From Brevipalpus yothersi (lineage: Eukaryota > Arthropoda > Arachnida > Trombidiformes > Tenuipalpidae), in NCBI GenBank assembly GCA_003956705.1, contig QZCP01000137.1:1-64000 (forward strand): DNA of 64,000 nt, given 5' to 3'. Below are positions 38,188-51,717 of the stretch, one piece after another. A program made the translations under genes and the position numbers. A model generated the notes under the pieces. It saw only the letters and a list, made by a program, of their open reading frames with translations. It did not search any database and was not told the DNA's origin. Within the stretch, counting starts at the first letter, position 1. Every line of letters starts with the position of its first letter.

Positions 38188-40309
38188 TTACTTAGTATTT
38201 CTTCGCTTTCGCTTTTTCGTTGCTTTCCTCATCTTGGAAATTTTTGATGATATACGTGATCTGCTTGCATATTGATCCACAAGGTAGGACACTTTTGATT
38301 CAGCTTGAGGAGAGCCTCTCCGAGCAGGGCTTGGTGGAGGTATTGCTTTATCAGTAAGACTTTCAACTGATTTGCTGGGCAAATTTTTGCTCTCCACAGG
38401 TGACGAAATTACTGGTGTTTTCGGAAAATCTGATACTTCTGATACTTTTGATTCTCGTGGTGCTTTCGAAAATTCCGATACTTCTGATACTTTCGATACT
38501 TCTGGTGTTTCCGGAGACTCTGATACATCTTTCCGCTTGGAACGTGAGGTCAATAACCCCAAACAAAATAGAATGAGGATCAGTATGAATAGAGCCGCAA
38601 CATAATACCAAAATCTTGATGGCTCTTCTCCAGGAGGCTCTGCTTCATCAAGGACTAGTTTTATTGTATAGGTTTTATAGGGTTTCTCTAAACCATACAC
38701 ATAATACCGAACTATGAGAAAGGTTGAATTCAGATGTTCTTTAATCGCTTTTAACTCATCTTCCGACACTATAAATTTAACTGCATGACAGGAAAGGAAT
38801 TTCTTGTAATTGATGGAATCCAAAATTTTGCCATTATACAGCTTGAGAACCCGAACCAACATATCATTTAATTGACAGAAGCCAGTCTGTGTGATCACTA
38901 TACTATCATGATAAAATCGTACCTTTCCATCTGTTAGACATTCAGACACATTTGCGGGATTTTCTCCACCAGATTCCAGAATAGAACACTCATCGTTCTT
39001 CCACACACATTTGTATGGCCATCCTTGAGGTATGAAGAGACATCCAAAACAATCATTTTGTAGATGGCATGCATGAAAAGGTTCATCCTTAATTTTGTTT
39101 CCAGAAATAGTGTGAAGCCAAAGTGTATCATTTGCAACTGAAACGTATTTCAGTGTAGATGATGCTGGAATTGATAGTGGACAGAAGTGATGTAATACGT
39201 ATGGCCGGTAAATTACAGTCGGACTTTTCACCGTGAAGCAACTTTTTGGAGCCTCTGCTCTACCACGATTTCCACTCATAACAAGATACCAAGAATCAGG
39301 AGGCCCGAAAATTTTATCATTGCTCTTCATAATCCAAACATCTCCTTCTACAGGATATTGAGTCCAAAAATAATTAATTCCCACCATTTCAGAATCAAAT
39401 ACCACTGGCTTAGAGGCTGCGTAATGTTTTTCCAATGAATTTTTGTGTCCAACACCCATTATGAACATGTAGTAATTGTTCGTTTCTTTATTCTCACAAG
39501 CAATGTTGATGCCACCAAAATCATTAGATCGAGTGCAATTAATAGATTTGCGTCTTCCAATTTTTATATCAACACGGACCGAAACGTCTGTGAGCTTATT
39601 ATCCAGCCTGGTGAGAGTAAAAAGATAATTATAAATTATTTGACTCTCCGAAAATATGCTCAATCACTCACATATCATATCCGAACATGATAGTAGAATA
39701 ATTATCAGAAATCATTGAATTTCGAAAGAAAAAAACTCTTCTCCTATCCTGATTGGCTATATATTCTTTGCGATTATAAAAAAAACTACCGGCAAATTGG
39801 ACACCAGAAAATTCATCCAATTTAGCCCAACACTTATTACTTTCAGAACAAAATACATAGTATTGTTTACTAGTAGGAGACTCTTTAGATGCACACTGGG
39901 AAACTCCGAAAATAAGTGGAGTATTATTTGCGAATCCAATCCAAGATTTTTCTAAAACATGTGTACCTTTACATTTTTCAGTCACATTAGGATTAAAGAA
40001 TGGAAAACGATTACATTTCCCATCCATGGTACAATTGTAACATGTCGCAGCAAGATTTTGTGTTGACGATTCACATGCGAAAAAACGCGTCGATTCGCCA
40101 TTTTTAATTGCCAAAAAATCATCACATCGTTCTGGGCTGATGGGTTCACCAATATCAATCCAATTCTTCAATCTTCCCGTCGGAAAGAAGGCCGCACATT
40201 TATCACCATCTCGATTCCATTTTCCAATCTCCCCACTACCGGGCCGAATCATGGGTGATTGAGAGAGTGAGAATTGAAAAATTAAAATAATAATCTGTGA
40301 GATTTTCAT
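38188..40309 (-). CDS. B2: PSI-like single-pass membrane receptor
   Basis: Exons 39672-40309 and 38188-39607 join in phase 2 (64-base intron) into 685 residues. Exon 1 is almost the same as in B1 and B3. The middle of exon 2 differs strongly in places, notably between the cysteines at 39181-39240. The PSI-like motif (HACHLQNDCFGC, YKCVWKNDEC) and the block LKYVSVANDTLWLHTISGNK are conserved. After the transmembrane helix the tail has acidic Ser-Glu-Val repeats and then a strongly basic end (SKISKMRKATKKRKRRNTK) that could contact membrane lipid or act as a nuclear signal if released; both ideas are speculative. Confidence 0.8.
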
Positions 40310-41428
40310 GATCTCATCTGTTCAGTCGAATAAAGGGTAGAAGATATCCCAATTTGATGATGAAATGATAGCTTTTTCGAATAACATCATTTGGTAGCGT
40401 AAATGTGATGTAGGTAAACAGTCAAATTCCCATGAGTAGAAACGGCTAAATCACATTGGATATGCTATTGATGAACAATGGAATTGAGAACAAGAACGAA
40501 AATATTTTTACCAGAAATCGGAACCCAATCCAGGATATTCTCATTTCGTAAACAAATTATACGCATGATAGAATCCTGACATTATCTTTATCATTTGTTT
40601 CCATCAACAAAGATTGAGCTGACATACGATGTGGATGCATACAAATATTTCCATATACTGATGTTTTCAAATACCAAGTTCAACTTGATTAGTGAGTTTG
40701 TGATACTAAAAATATCTCACAAAAATTGAGCTGGTAAAATCTCATTATGATCCGGTATCAGAATTTTCGGCTCGTTCCTGATACTTGATTTAAATTGCTA
40801 AAATTCTCCCAAACAAATGATTCTTGTTCCAGTTTATAGAAATGTTTCTTAGCTCACTCTCACACCAAATTCATTCGAAAAGGGGCTCAACCCTTTTTCC
40901 AGGTTTTTTGCAATAATGGTTGTTCACTGATTGCTATGAACTATTGAAGATACAGACGCACTTCCAAAAGTTAAATTGAAGAAATTTTCCAGGCAAACTT
41001 TGCTTTGAGGAACGAAACTCAAATAATTGAAAACGACTACTGTATCTATATCTATGAATACCTCACGAATCAACTTTGAAAAGAAATACAGGAGATTTCT
41101 CGTAAGAAAAAATGAAAACTAGGTAAGTTCAACAGAATCAGTGTTGATCACATAAGAGTCAGTTAATGGTGGATACATTTGAGAGGATCACACATAGCAT
41201 TCGATTTTGATTCAACCAAGATTGAACTTGAATGACCAGAGGTTTTCATGCTTGATAACACGAAAAAACCGGAAAATAAAATTTATCCAATATTCATGGA
41301 AATGATTTTAATGAGTATGAGTCCAGGTGAAAAAATTCTTAGCCTCGCATAAATGTGGCTTGAGATATCGATCTTCATTTAGCAAATATTCTTAAACCCC
41401 TCAAAACCTCCCTAGAATGATGGAGTGT
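40310..41428. repeat. B-unit upstream block, copy 2
   Basis: Homologous to 36278-37378 and 44133-45287. No gene is seen. Confidence 0.65.
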
Positions 41429-41597
41429 CTATCGATTAAAAAATTTCAATATCTTATAGCTTCCAGCATGTAGTATGATGATCCAGAAAATGGAAATATA
41501 AAAGCCATTGATTGCATTCGGCGATGAAGCTGCTAGTCCTCTGGTCATTATGGTTCTCATATGTGAAGCGATTATCTGGCCAATTGTACACAATCGT
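41429..41597 (-). pseudogene. ABC-transporter 3' fragment 2
   Basis: A shorter version of fragment 1. It shares the same first deletion junction (GGTTCTCA joined to TATGTGAAGCG) and has a second deletion after GGCCAATTG that removes the rest up to the relic join. The shared junction shows descent from the same rearranged copy. Confidence 0.88.
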
Positions 41598-41888
41598 ATC
41601 AGTAATCAAAACATGTTCTGATTACCAGGGAAGACATATTCCATATACCAATGAACTATGATCAATGGATAGAGATGGAGTCTAACAATTATATGTATTG
41701 ACGATATGATCTGTTTTTTGATGATAGATAGCAAGGCGATTGTTTCTGCATTAGTGAATTTCGTTTTGATGATGAATCTCAACCGAAAAGATAAAAAGAC
41801 ATGGTGAAAACATCGATTCCAATCAAATCTGCATCAGTTTTAATAGTGTAGTTTGAAAATTACTGTTCTCTTAGAGAAACTCGAGTGC
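41598..41888 (-). pseudogene. Receptor relic, duplicate 2
   Basis: Third copy of the relic segment, 3' of B3, nearly identical to 37761-38056. Confidence 0.8.
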
Positions 41889-42004
41889 TCTAACTAGATG
41901 ATAGGGCTGAACAGAATGCAAACATGTAAAATAATAATAATAATAAAATTCCATGCGCTCATGTAAGGCATAGAAAGCTTTCATTTTTTTATCTTTCAGC
42001 CTTT

Positions 42005-44132
42005 TTACTTAGTATTTCTTCGCTTTGGCTTTTTCGTTGCTTTCATCATCTTGGAAATTTTTGATGATATACGTGATCTGCTTGCATATTGATCTACAAT
42101 GTAGGACACTTTTGATTCAGCTTGAGGAGAGCCTCTCCGAGCAGGGCTTGGTGGAGGTATTGTTTTATCAGTAAGACTTTCAACTGATTTGCTGGGCAAA
42201 TTTTTGCTTTCCACTGGTGACGAAACTACTGGTGTTTTCGGAAAATCTGATACTTTTGATTCTTGTGGGGCTTTCGAAAAGTCCGATACTTCTGATACTT
42301 TCGATACTTCTGGTGTTTTCGGAGGCTCTGATACATCTTTCCGCTTGGAACGTGAGGTCAATAACCACAAACAAAATAGAATGAGGATCAGTATGAATAG
42401 AGCAGCAACATAATACCAAAATCTTGATGGCTCTTCTTCTTCAACTGGAAGCTCTTCTTCATCAAGGACTAGTTTAATTGAATGATTATTGTATTTTGAG
42501 AAAGCAGTATTAAACTTGACTAAGAGAAAGGTTGAATTCAGATGCTTCTCTGTCATTTCCAACTCATCTTGCGTCATATTGAATCGTATTGAATTACAGG
42601 AAAGAATTTGGAAAAAATAGTCATTAGGTCTGCCTTTATACAAAATGAGGACTGGCGACAACCTATCATTTTGAAAACAGAAGCTATTCTGTCTGATCAC
42701 TATATGATCACGGTAAAATCGTACCTTTCCATCTGTTATACAATCAGACACATTTGGAGGATTTTTCCCCCCAGATTCCAGGATGGAGCACTCATCGTTC
42801 TTCCATATACATTTGTATGGCCATCGTTGAGACATGAGAAGACATCCAAAACAATCATTTTGCAGATAGCAGGCATGATAAGGTTCATCCTTAATTTTGT
42901 TCCCAGAAATAGTGTGAAGCCAGAGTGTATCATTTGCAACCGAAATGTATTTCAGTGTAGATGATGCTGGAATTGATAGTGGACAAAGGTATTGCATATG
43001 GTCAACGTAAAAAGGTAGTCCAGAAGATTCGACCTTCTGACAGCTTTTTGCAGGCTTTGGTTTATTAGGTCTTCCATCCATAACAAGATACCAAGATTCA
43101 AGAGGTCCAGAAATTTTATCATTGCTCCTCATCACTAAAACAGCTCGTGCTACAGGATAATCAGTCCTGAAGAAATTGATTCCCACCATCTCAGAATCAA
43201 ACATCACTGGCTTAGTGGCTGCGTATTGCCTTATCAATGGATTTTTGTCTCCAACAGTCATACGGAACATGTAGTAATTGTTCGATGTTTTGTTTGTACA
43301 AGCAAGGTACATCTCTCCGAAAAAGTTGGATCGAGTGCAATTAATTGATTTGCCTCTTCCAAGTCTTACATCAACACTAACCGAAACGTCTATAAGCTTG
43401 TTATCCATCCTGGTGAGAAGAAAAAGACAATCATGTTTATAAATTATGTGACTTTTCGAAAACATGCCAAATCACTCACATATCATAACCGAACATGCTG
43501 GTAGAATAATTATCAGAAATTATTGAATTTCGAAAGAAAAAAACTCTTCTCCTATCCTGATTAGCTATATATTGCGTGCGATTATAAAAAAAACTACCGG
43601 GAAAATGGACACCAGAGAATTCATCCAATTTAGCCCAGCACCTGATACTTTCGGAACAGAATAGATAATATTGTTTACTGCTAGGAGACTCTTTAGACGC
43701 ACACTGGGAAACGCCGTAAATAAGTGGAGTATTATTTGCGAATCCAATCCAGGATTTTTCCAAAACATGTGTACCTTTACATTTTTCAGTCACATTAGAA
43801 TTAAAGAATGGGAAACGATTACATTTCCCATCCATGGTACAATTGTAACATGTCGCAGCAAGATTTTGTGTTGACGATTCACATGCAAAAAAACGCGTCG
43901 ATTCGTCATTTTTAATTGCCAAAAAATCATCACATCGTTCTGGGCTGATGGGTTCACCAATATCAATCCAATTCTCCAATCTTCCTGTTGGAAAGAATGC
44001 CGCACATTTATCACCATCTCGATTCCATTTTCCAATCTCCCCATATTTACCGGGCTGAATCATGGGTGATTGAGAGAGTGAAAATTGAAAAATTAATAAA
44101 ATAATCTGTGAGATTTCATTAAAAACATTCAT
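42005..44132 (-). CDS. B3: PSI-like single-pass membrane receptor
   Basis: Exons 43480-44132 and 42005-43409 join in phase 2 (70-base intron) into 685 residues. The signal peptide begins MNVFNEISQI, a few residues longer than in B1 and B2. The N-terminal module with PTGRLENWIDIG is conserved; the middle of exon 2 has diverged, with the loop at 42983-43042 unlike B1 or B2. The PSI-like motif (HACYLQNDCFGC, YKCIWKNDEC), transmembrane helix (FWYYVAALFILILI), acidic repeats and basic tail end are present. It is the copy nearest the intact ABC transporter and therefore probably occupies the ancestral position of the B unit. Confidence 0.8.
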
Positions 44133-45287
44133 GATTCCAGCTGTTCAGTCCAATTGAGAGTAGAAAGTATTCCAATTTGATAATGAGATCATAGCTTTCT
44201 CGATTGATACCATCAGGTACAGTATATGGGATGTGGGTAAACAGTCAAATGCCTATGTGTAGAGATGATAAAATCACATGGAATATGCCACTGATGAACA
44301 ATGGAATAGAAAATGAAAGCAAAATTATTTGCACCAGAAATCGAAGCCCACTCGGTTCAAAATCGTCCCATTTTGTTAACAAATAATAGGCATGATAGAA
44401 TCCTGACTATATCCTTATCATATGTTTCCATCAACAAAGATTAAGCTGGCGTATATCTAAGATATGGGTGCATACGAATTTCCATATTCCGATGTTTTCG
44501 AATACCAGATTCAACCCGATTAGTGAGTTACATGGTACTAATGATATCTCACGAAAATTGACCTGATAAAACAGCTTACTAAAATTGAGGATCAAAATTT
44601 TTGGCTCGTTCCTGTTACTCGATTCTCCACAATTCGAATTGTCCCAAACAAATTAAAACGATTCTCGTTCCAGTCTATAAAAATGTTTCTTAGCTCACTC
44701 CTACACCAAATTCATTTCAACGCTCTGACTACTTATCCCTTTTCCCCAGTTTTTTAGGCATTATTTGTTGTTCACTGATTGCTACGAACTACTGAAGATA
44801 CAGACGCACCTCCAAAAGTTAAATTGGAGAAATTTTCCAGGCAAACTTTGCTATGAGAAACGAAACTCAAGAAATTGAAAACGAGTAAGTATACATGGAT
44901 ATCTCACGAATTTCCACCTGTATCTGTTGGAAAAAATCAACATTGATAAGAAATACAGCAGATTTTCTGCAAGAAAATATGAATACTATGTAAGTTCAAG
45001 AGAATCAGTGCTGATCCCATTATAGTCAGTGGATTGTGAATGCATTTAAGAGAATCACACATAGCATTCGATTTTGATTGAAACGGGTTGAGCTTGAATG
45101 ACCAAAGGATTTCAAGCTTGATAGCATGGCAAAATCGAAAAATAAAATTCATCCAATGTTCATGGAAATAATTTTAATTAGTATGAGTCCAGATGAATAA
45201 ATTCGTAGCCTCACATAAATGTGGCTTGAGATATCGATCTTCATTCAGCAAATATTAACTCAAAACCTCCCTAGAATGATGGAGTGT
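44133..45287. repeat. B-unit upstream block, copy 3
   Basis: Spacer between B3 and the intact ABC transporter, homologous to the spacers upstream of B1 and B2. No gene is seen. Confidence 0.65.
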
Positions 45288-47888
45288 CTATCGATTGAAA
45301 AATTTCAATATCTTATAGCTTCCAGCATGTAGTATGATGATCCAGAAAATGGAAATATAAAAGCCATTGATTGCATTCGGCGATGAAGCCGCAAGTCCTC
45401 TGGTCATTATGGTTCTCAAAGCTTCCGCCGGAAATGTAGATGGTAAATACAATGTAGCCCATTTAGCATAGTAGGGTAAACATTGATTAGTCCACAGTAC
45501 ACCACTAAGTGTGAATGATCCCAACAGAATTGCATTACATACCATGGCACAAGAGCCAAGAGATCCAAGTAATGATGCCACTACCAAGCCAGTACCAGCA
45601 CCGCTAAGCGTTTGCAATAGAACTAGTAGCCAAGCTTCCCAAATGGATCCTTTACATGGAATCTCAAGAATGTACACACATATCCATATGATTGCAGTGC
45701 TGGTGAAACTTGAGAAAACGAATTGTGTTGTCACGTGTGAAGCGATTATCTGGCCAATCGATACACCGGCAGCATAATTTCGTTCAAACATTCCATCATT
45801 TTTATCGGTAATAATTGCCAGCACCATGAGAGCACATGATACGGAATAGGTGATGATAACAATTAATCCTGGGCCACCGAAACCTCGAACACCAAGATAA
45901 TCGACTTTCTGTTTTTCACCGAAAATTGATTTGGTCAACTTGATGGGCAGTGAGCCGATTGCTGGATTCAAATTACTTGATCGTAAACCATCATAAATAA
46001 ATTCTTGATAAATATCATTAATTGTCACCTCCATTGTGATCATCAATATTTTGCTTGAAAAATCACCACGAATTTTGACTATCGAATGATTGGCCACCCT
46101 ATCAAATGCTTTTTCAGCATACTTATTTTTGAGTAATATTGCTTTGGTGAAATTGGAATGTATCTCCATTAAACCCCACAATTTACGTGTTTTAACGTCT
46201 CTAATCGCTGCCGCCATATCAGTGTATGGTATTTTTTTGAAAACAAAATTATTAAATGAATTAATCAAATTTTGACTCAAACATGGGCTCATTGATGTAC
46301 AATTTTCACGATTTATCACAGCTAATCCCAAATCTTTCGGTGTCCCTCCAATACAAGCCACATAAGTGACCACCACCAGTAACGGTACTATTATACGACC
46401 CATTAACGGTTCTGGTCGTCGCTTGTGTTGAATCCATTGACGCCACATTAGAGCGCGAAATCTTTTTCGCCACACATCATATGATGTGACATCAGTTCGA
46501 GAATATAATGATAATCTATTGGTATGATCATTTGCATTACATTTGATATTACCATTAGATTGACCATTTAATTGGCTATTTTTTGGAACGATTTCAATTG
46601 AATTATTGTAACAAGAAGATGATGATGATCGTTTATTTTTCATCTCAATTCCATTGCTTAACAGCTGACTAGTGGTTGATAATGATTTGTTGGGTGATTC
46701 TTGAATCAATTTTCGAGAATACGTTGGCATATGGTCTGGATCGGGAAGATATCGGAAAGAGGATGAGGCTGAGGAAGAGCAAGATGATGAAGATGAATTT
46801 GATGATGATAATGAATAGGATGATGATGTTGATGGTTGCTCTCTGGTTAGACAAGTTTTGATAGTTGAATCACGAGAAGTTGATGGATGTGAATGATCTT
46901 CTTCTTTTTCTATTACTTGTTCATCATCACGATAACACTTTTTCTTATTGATGTCATTGACCACACCATTGCTATTACTCTTCTTCATCTGGGAAGATGC
47001 TGATTTTCGAATACAAATACGATATAAAACATCTTCCAAAGTGGATGCATGATATGTGTCCATCAATGACCGTGGACTATCTTCAACCATAATTTTACCA
47101 TGATTCATAAAGCCAATCTTGTGTCCTCGGCGACACTCTTCAATGTAGTGGGTTGTAATTATAACGGTAATTTTTTCATTTCTCGTCAAATCTAGCAAAT
47201 ATTGCCAAATTTTTTCCCTCAACGCAGGATCCACTCCCACCGTGGGCTCATCGAGTATCAATAATCGTGGCTTATGAATAATTGTGGCCAAAAACGATAC
47301 TCGACGTCTTTGGCCACCACTAAGTGTGCCCACCAGTTGCCTTATATCGGGTAGTTCAAAAAATTTGGTTAAATAATTGATTTGTTTGGCTATCACATTG
47401 AATGGCATCAAGTACAAAGTGCCAAAATATATCAACATTTCTTCAATAGTGAGATCATCGTGTAAAGCAACATCCTGTGGCATATATCCAACACCCACAC
47501 CAGGCATACCACTACCTGGTGAGCCTGATTGATGGCCGAAAACTTTGATTTCACCTAAATCAGGCTCACGACAACCCATAATACACTTGAGGAGAGTAGT
47601 TTTACCACAGCCACTGGGTCCGAGAAGACCATAGATACATCCGGTGTTGATGGTAGCATTCACATCATGCAGCACAATGGTTCGATTAATTTTTGGACCA
47701 TATGAAACACGAAGATTGATCACTTCTACCGCATTTGGTGGACACTTGGATGCTGATGGCAATGCTGGGATGTCTTCAGGACTAGATAGGCATGATGGAT
47801 GAGTTTCAAGTTGAATCACATTTTTCCCACTTATGCCGTTATGATGATTAGATGTGATGGAACTTTTGGATGATAGATCTAGTTCCAT
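45288..47888 (-). CDS. ABC half-transporter, probably ABCH subfamily
   Basis: One intronless frame of 866 residues from ATG 47888. The nucleotide-binding domain comes first: Walker A GPSGCGKTT (90-98), Q-loop Gln138, signature LSGGQ (189-193), Walker B LLILDEP (209-215) and H-loop His247. A long Ser/Asn-rich linker (about 290-460) leads to an ABC2-type membrane domain with about six helices. An NBD-TMD half transporter of this type fits ABCG or ABCH. GPSGCGKTT, LSGGQRRRVSF and the membrane-domain sequence favour ABCH, the arthropod group that includes Drosophila snustorr, which is needed for the cuticle lipid barrier. It would act as a dimer. Its 3' end was copied twice into the B cluster. 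Confidence 0.88.
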   Translation of the reverse strand: MELDLSSKSSITSNHHNGISGKNVIQLETHPSCLSSPEDIPALPSASKCPPNAVEVINLRVSYGPKINRTIVLHDVNATINTGCIYGLLGPSGCGKTTLLKCIMGCREPDLGEIKVFGHQSGSPGSGMPGVGVGYMPQDVALHDDLTIEEMLIYFGTLYLMPFNVIAKQINYLTKFFELPDIRQLVGTLSGGQRRRVSFLATIIHKPRLLILDEPTVGVDPALREKIWQYLLDLTRNEKITVIITTHYIEECRRGHKIGFMNHGKIMVEDSPRSLMDTYHASTLEDVLYRICIRKSASSQMKKSNSNGVVNDINKKKCYRDDEQVIEKEEDHSHPSTSRDSTIKTCLTREQPSTSSSYSLSSSNSSSSSCSSSASSSFRYLPDPDHMPTYSRKLIQESPNKSLSTTSQLLSNGIEMKNKRSSSSSCYNNSIEIVPKNSQLNGQSNGNIKCNANDHTNRLSLYSRTDVTSYDVWRKRFRALMWRQWIQHKRRPEPLMGRIIVPLLVVVTYVACIGGTPKDLGLAVINRENCTSMSPCLSQNLINSFNNFVFKKIPYTDMAAAIRDVKTRKLWGLMEIHSNFTKAILLKNKYAEKAFDRVANHSIVKIRGDFSSKILMITMEVTINDIYQEFIYDGLRSSNLNPAIGSLPIKLTKSIFGEKQKVDYLGVRGFGGPGLIVIITYSVSCALMVLAIITDKNDGMFERNYAAGVSIGQIIASHVTTQFVFSSFTSTAIIWICVYILEIPCKGSIWEAWLLVLLQTLSGAGTGLVVASLLGSLGSCAMVCNAILLGSFTLSGVLWTNQCLPYYAKWATLYLPSTFPAEALRTIMTRGLAASSPNAINGFYISIFWIIILHAGSYKILKFFNR

Positions 47889-48270
47889 TTTAATTGGAAC
47901 TATGTGACTCGGTGTGAGTGTTGGAACTATGAAGTTGATGACAGGAGAACTGTGTGCAAGCTCAATGGTAGACTCATAATGAAAATCAAAGAGTCAATCT
48001 TGAATCCTAGACACAGGTAGAACTATCCACTGTCTTGTGTTTCACAATATTTTAATTGAGCACGAAAAAAATTACCGAACAATTCTTCCTCAATGAAAAT
48101 GAAGTGAGTCACAATGAAGAATGTTTTCAACTCGAAAACATTCTCAAAAAGTATATACAATAGTTCCACCAGTTAATGACTTATCTTGTGTCTTGATGAT
48201 GACAGCAAGCCATTCGTGTAATCAACTAATAAGAAAGAGAGAGAGAGATGAGAAAAAGTTTACCAAAGAA

Positions 48271-48311
48271 GAGGAGAGAACAAGAGAGTGAGAGGAAGAG
48301 AGAAAGAGAGA

Positions 48312-48364
<53 letters not shown>

Positions 48365-48365
48365 G
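48271..48365. repeat. (GA)n microsatellite
   Basis: GA-rich tract with a perfect core of more than 20 units. Confidence 0.9.
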
Positions 48366-48518
48366 GAAGGAAAGAACATTCTTCATGGAACTGGTTCCGA
48401 GAATGTATCATGATACATCTTGAGCATGATACTTCTCTCTCTCTCTCTATCTTTCTATCTACCAAACCATTTACCTTGACCATTCTTGTGTTAAGAAGTG
48501 AGAGTAAAAAGTTTTCCA

Positions 48519-48520
<2 letters not shown>

Positions 48521-48590
<70 letters not shown>

Positions 48591-48626
48591 AACTCTCTTT
48601 CTCTCTCTCTCTCTCTAACTCTCTTT
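48521..48626. repeat. (CT)n microsatellite
   Basis: CT-rich tract, complementary in sense to the GA tract 150 bases to its left, so the two could pair as a long imperfect hairpin. Confidence 0.9.
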
Positions 48627-51600
48627 ATCCAGCCTTAAACCATCATCTTCCGAACCACCTTGCGAGAGGGAGAGAAAGATAGCCAAAAAATTTCATGACT
48701 TTTGGTGGTCAAATTTTTCTGCCGGATCACACACAAACTTGTTAGTTAATTCGAAACTCTTTTCCGAGTTGAACATACATTCACATTCCTGCTAATATAA
48801 TCAACTTGCGATGAAGCTCATGTGTTCATGAAAGCTGAATTGACTTTCGCACTATTTGGAATACTTTTATCGAAAAGTATACATGTATAGAGGTATAAGT
48901 TCTTGCAAGGGTCAAGCCAGTTCATGAACACATACTTGTCCGGAAAGAATATCAAGATCAAAAGTTATTTGAACACCTTTTGATTGGTGTGTACGATTGT
49001 GATCATTTTGCGGTTCATGCAAGTTAAAACATTATGCATGATATCGATGAGCCAATCGAAGAAAAAATCATATATTGATGAATTGACATATAGCGTGATA
49101 GGATCGTTTAGGAATATTGTCGAATAATTGATCAATGATCATTAAAAAATTTTTTATCTACCAAATAAATTGACTTTCCATGCTATTTGTGTGTATCTAT
49201 TTATAAGGTATATATAAATATAAATGAGTTTTTGATTTGTCATTGAACTGTGTGAAGTTCTCAGGGCTCCATGGTGAGTTCTCTCGGGTGGATATTCCAG
49301 AAAGAAATTTATATAAGCCGGTGAAGAAATATTCTGTCAACCAAAGCATTCATCTGCCAAAAAGATTGGGATTAAGATTGTTCAGATTGAAGGTATAGTA
49401 AATCATCTACCTTGAAACCTTGGAACATGCAACTTTCTCACTGCTCGATATATAATTGAAAAGACATGCTGGGCAACATTCGGACTGAAGCTTCTCTCAT
49501 CCTTTCAATTTGAGATCTTAAATCATGTGCAAGGTCTTCAAGACAAATGAATTCTGACTCATTTCATTCTTCTAGTGTGAATTTTTCTGAATAAATTGAA
49601 GACATTCAAGTGATATGAGCATCAGAATAATCTGAACCAGAGAGAATCTAAGCAATTGCAAGCCATAGACGATTCTTTCGGAATCGAGAGGAGTTAATTC
49701 TATCCAGTCATTATTGAGACCTTGTCGGACATTTTGTAAGAGTAGGAGATAATATAGTTGAAATGTAGTCAACATGATTGGAGAAAAAAGTTATATTCAA
49801 ATATGATCTCCATGCATGTTGAGTTCGTGAGATAGTGTAGATTGAATGTGAAATCATCCTGACATTGCTTAGTGTTTCATCACAACCTAAACTCAGCTGT
49901 TCTGATAACCATTCATTAAATGGAATTGGCTTTACAACTATCATCATCAGGTAAACTGACCATCAAGCGGATTGTAGGGTTCTGACAGCGAATCACATTG
50001 GGAACATGATAAGAGTGTTGGAGAGTCCAAAAGAAAAACTAACGAAAAGAAAAAAGAAATCATGAACACAACAATTGATTACGCAATTCAATTCTTCATT
50101 AAATATTCTTCGGAATTTGAATATAAGCCCGAAATTTTGTTATAGTGTACACCTTGTCCAAATTCAACAATCATGGGGTTTCCAAATGTTACGATGCTTC
50201 GGGAATGTTGAAGGAGAAAATTTTATCAGATCGATATTAATTGGAGGCTAAAATATCGAAAAAAATTCTAACCATGCAAGCGATCTCATGATCTTCCGAT
50301 TCCATACATTGCTTACTATCCTGTATCAGTTAATCTTGCTCGAGGACGATTATCGGACAGGAAATAGTGAGCATAAAAATTGTGTGTCTCAAAATGATTT
50401 CAAAGTCATGATATTATCATGATACAATCAACTATCTGATGAATTTTGTTATGTCATTCTAGGAGTAGTTATGATTTAGAAATGTTAACGGTACATATCG
50501 TACAATTTGACATGTTGGAGAACTGCAATTATTTTCTCTTCTATTCTTTTTTCATGACTTTTCTCTCCTTTTTACGTCTCTTGATCTTGAAAAGGAGATG
50601 AGCTTGAAGATGAACGAAACGTTTCAGGTTCATAAATACACTTATATATTATCATTATGATCATGATCATGGTCTTGTGCTCGGGAAAATTGGTGAAGTT
50701 TCCTGGTTTTGATGGATATTTTTCCAGTAAACAAGGGTCGGAAATGGTGATAGAAACGTTTTCACGTTCAAGAGTTGAGAAAATTTTTCCTCTATCAATA
50801 CCTTGTTCTTCGTCTTTTTTCGTTGGATAATTTGTCAAGATGATTGTAAATAATATATGAAATGCTCACATATTTTTCGTCAGTTTAACACTATCATACC
50901 CACTTTTTGAAGGCTTCCCAAAAAAATATTTGACATTTTTCTCTTTCTCATTTAGTTGAAATAAATTTCTCTGAGGCAATCAGAGAGGGAAAGTATGAGT
51001 ATGTGTGAATCGAGATGATGCTGAAAAAACTTGAGAACCATGAAGAAAAATCCGCGCAATTCCTGACTCTTCTGAAGGATATTCCTCAGATTCCAGGTAA
51101 ATGAAGCGGAATAAACACACCTACGGCTAATTGAGCCACTCATGTTGCTTCAAGTTTAAGTTTTGAAACTTTCAGATCTAGAAACTTCTTAATAATAAGA
51201 ACGAGCTTCTATTCCTTGAAGCAAATAATTTGTCTTCTTGATTATTAGTGGATGAATTGAATAACGGTAAGCTGATTAGAAAAAGTGCTAGTCTAATGAT
51301 CCTCAGGTGAAGTTATCATATGATCAAGGATCCACATAATTGATCTTGATCGATTCTTGGTCTAAATTGCTGTAAGCACACTCAAGCCTTCAGTAACTCT
51401 TGAGGATGAAACATAGTCTATACTTGTCTGGTAGTGATAATGATAGTTAGCTGTAAAAAATATGAATACATATATTTTCTCTCGGTTTTGTATTTATATT
51501 TATATATATTTATATTTTGAATTCCTCCCGAAGAAAATGCTTCGATAATATCTCTTCGGGTAATACTAACATTTGGAAAAAACATAAATTGACATTGGAC

Positions 51601-51717
51601 TCTAATGACAGCTACGATCTGACTGCACTTTGGGCAATCAAATCAACTGATCTTAGGTAACTTGAGGAAGTATTCACACAGCTATTTTCAACAACTATAA
51701 TGATATGTTCTTGTTTT

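Larger units (their letters stand above)
47889..51717. other. Non-coding region right of the ABC transporter
   Basis: About 3.8 kb with (GA)n and (CT)n tracts and no gene I can support. Two overlapping minus-strand frames at 49572-49947 encode short leucine-rich peptides; they could be remains of a membrane receptor but match nothing I recognise. Other short frames near 50572-50838 and 50952-51143 have no recognisable content. Confidence 0.5.
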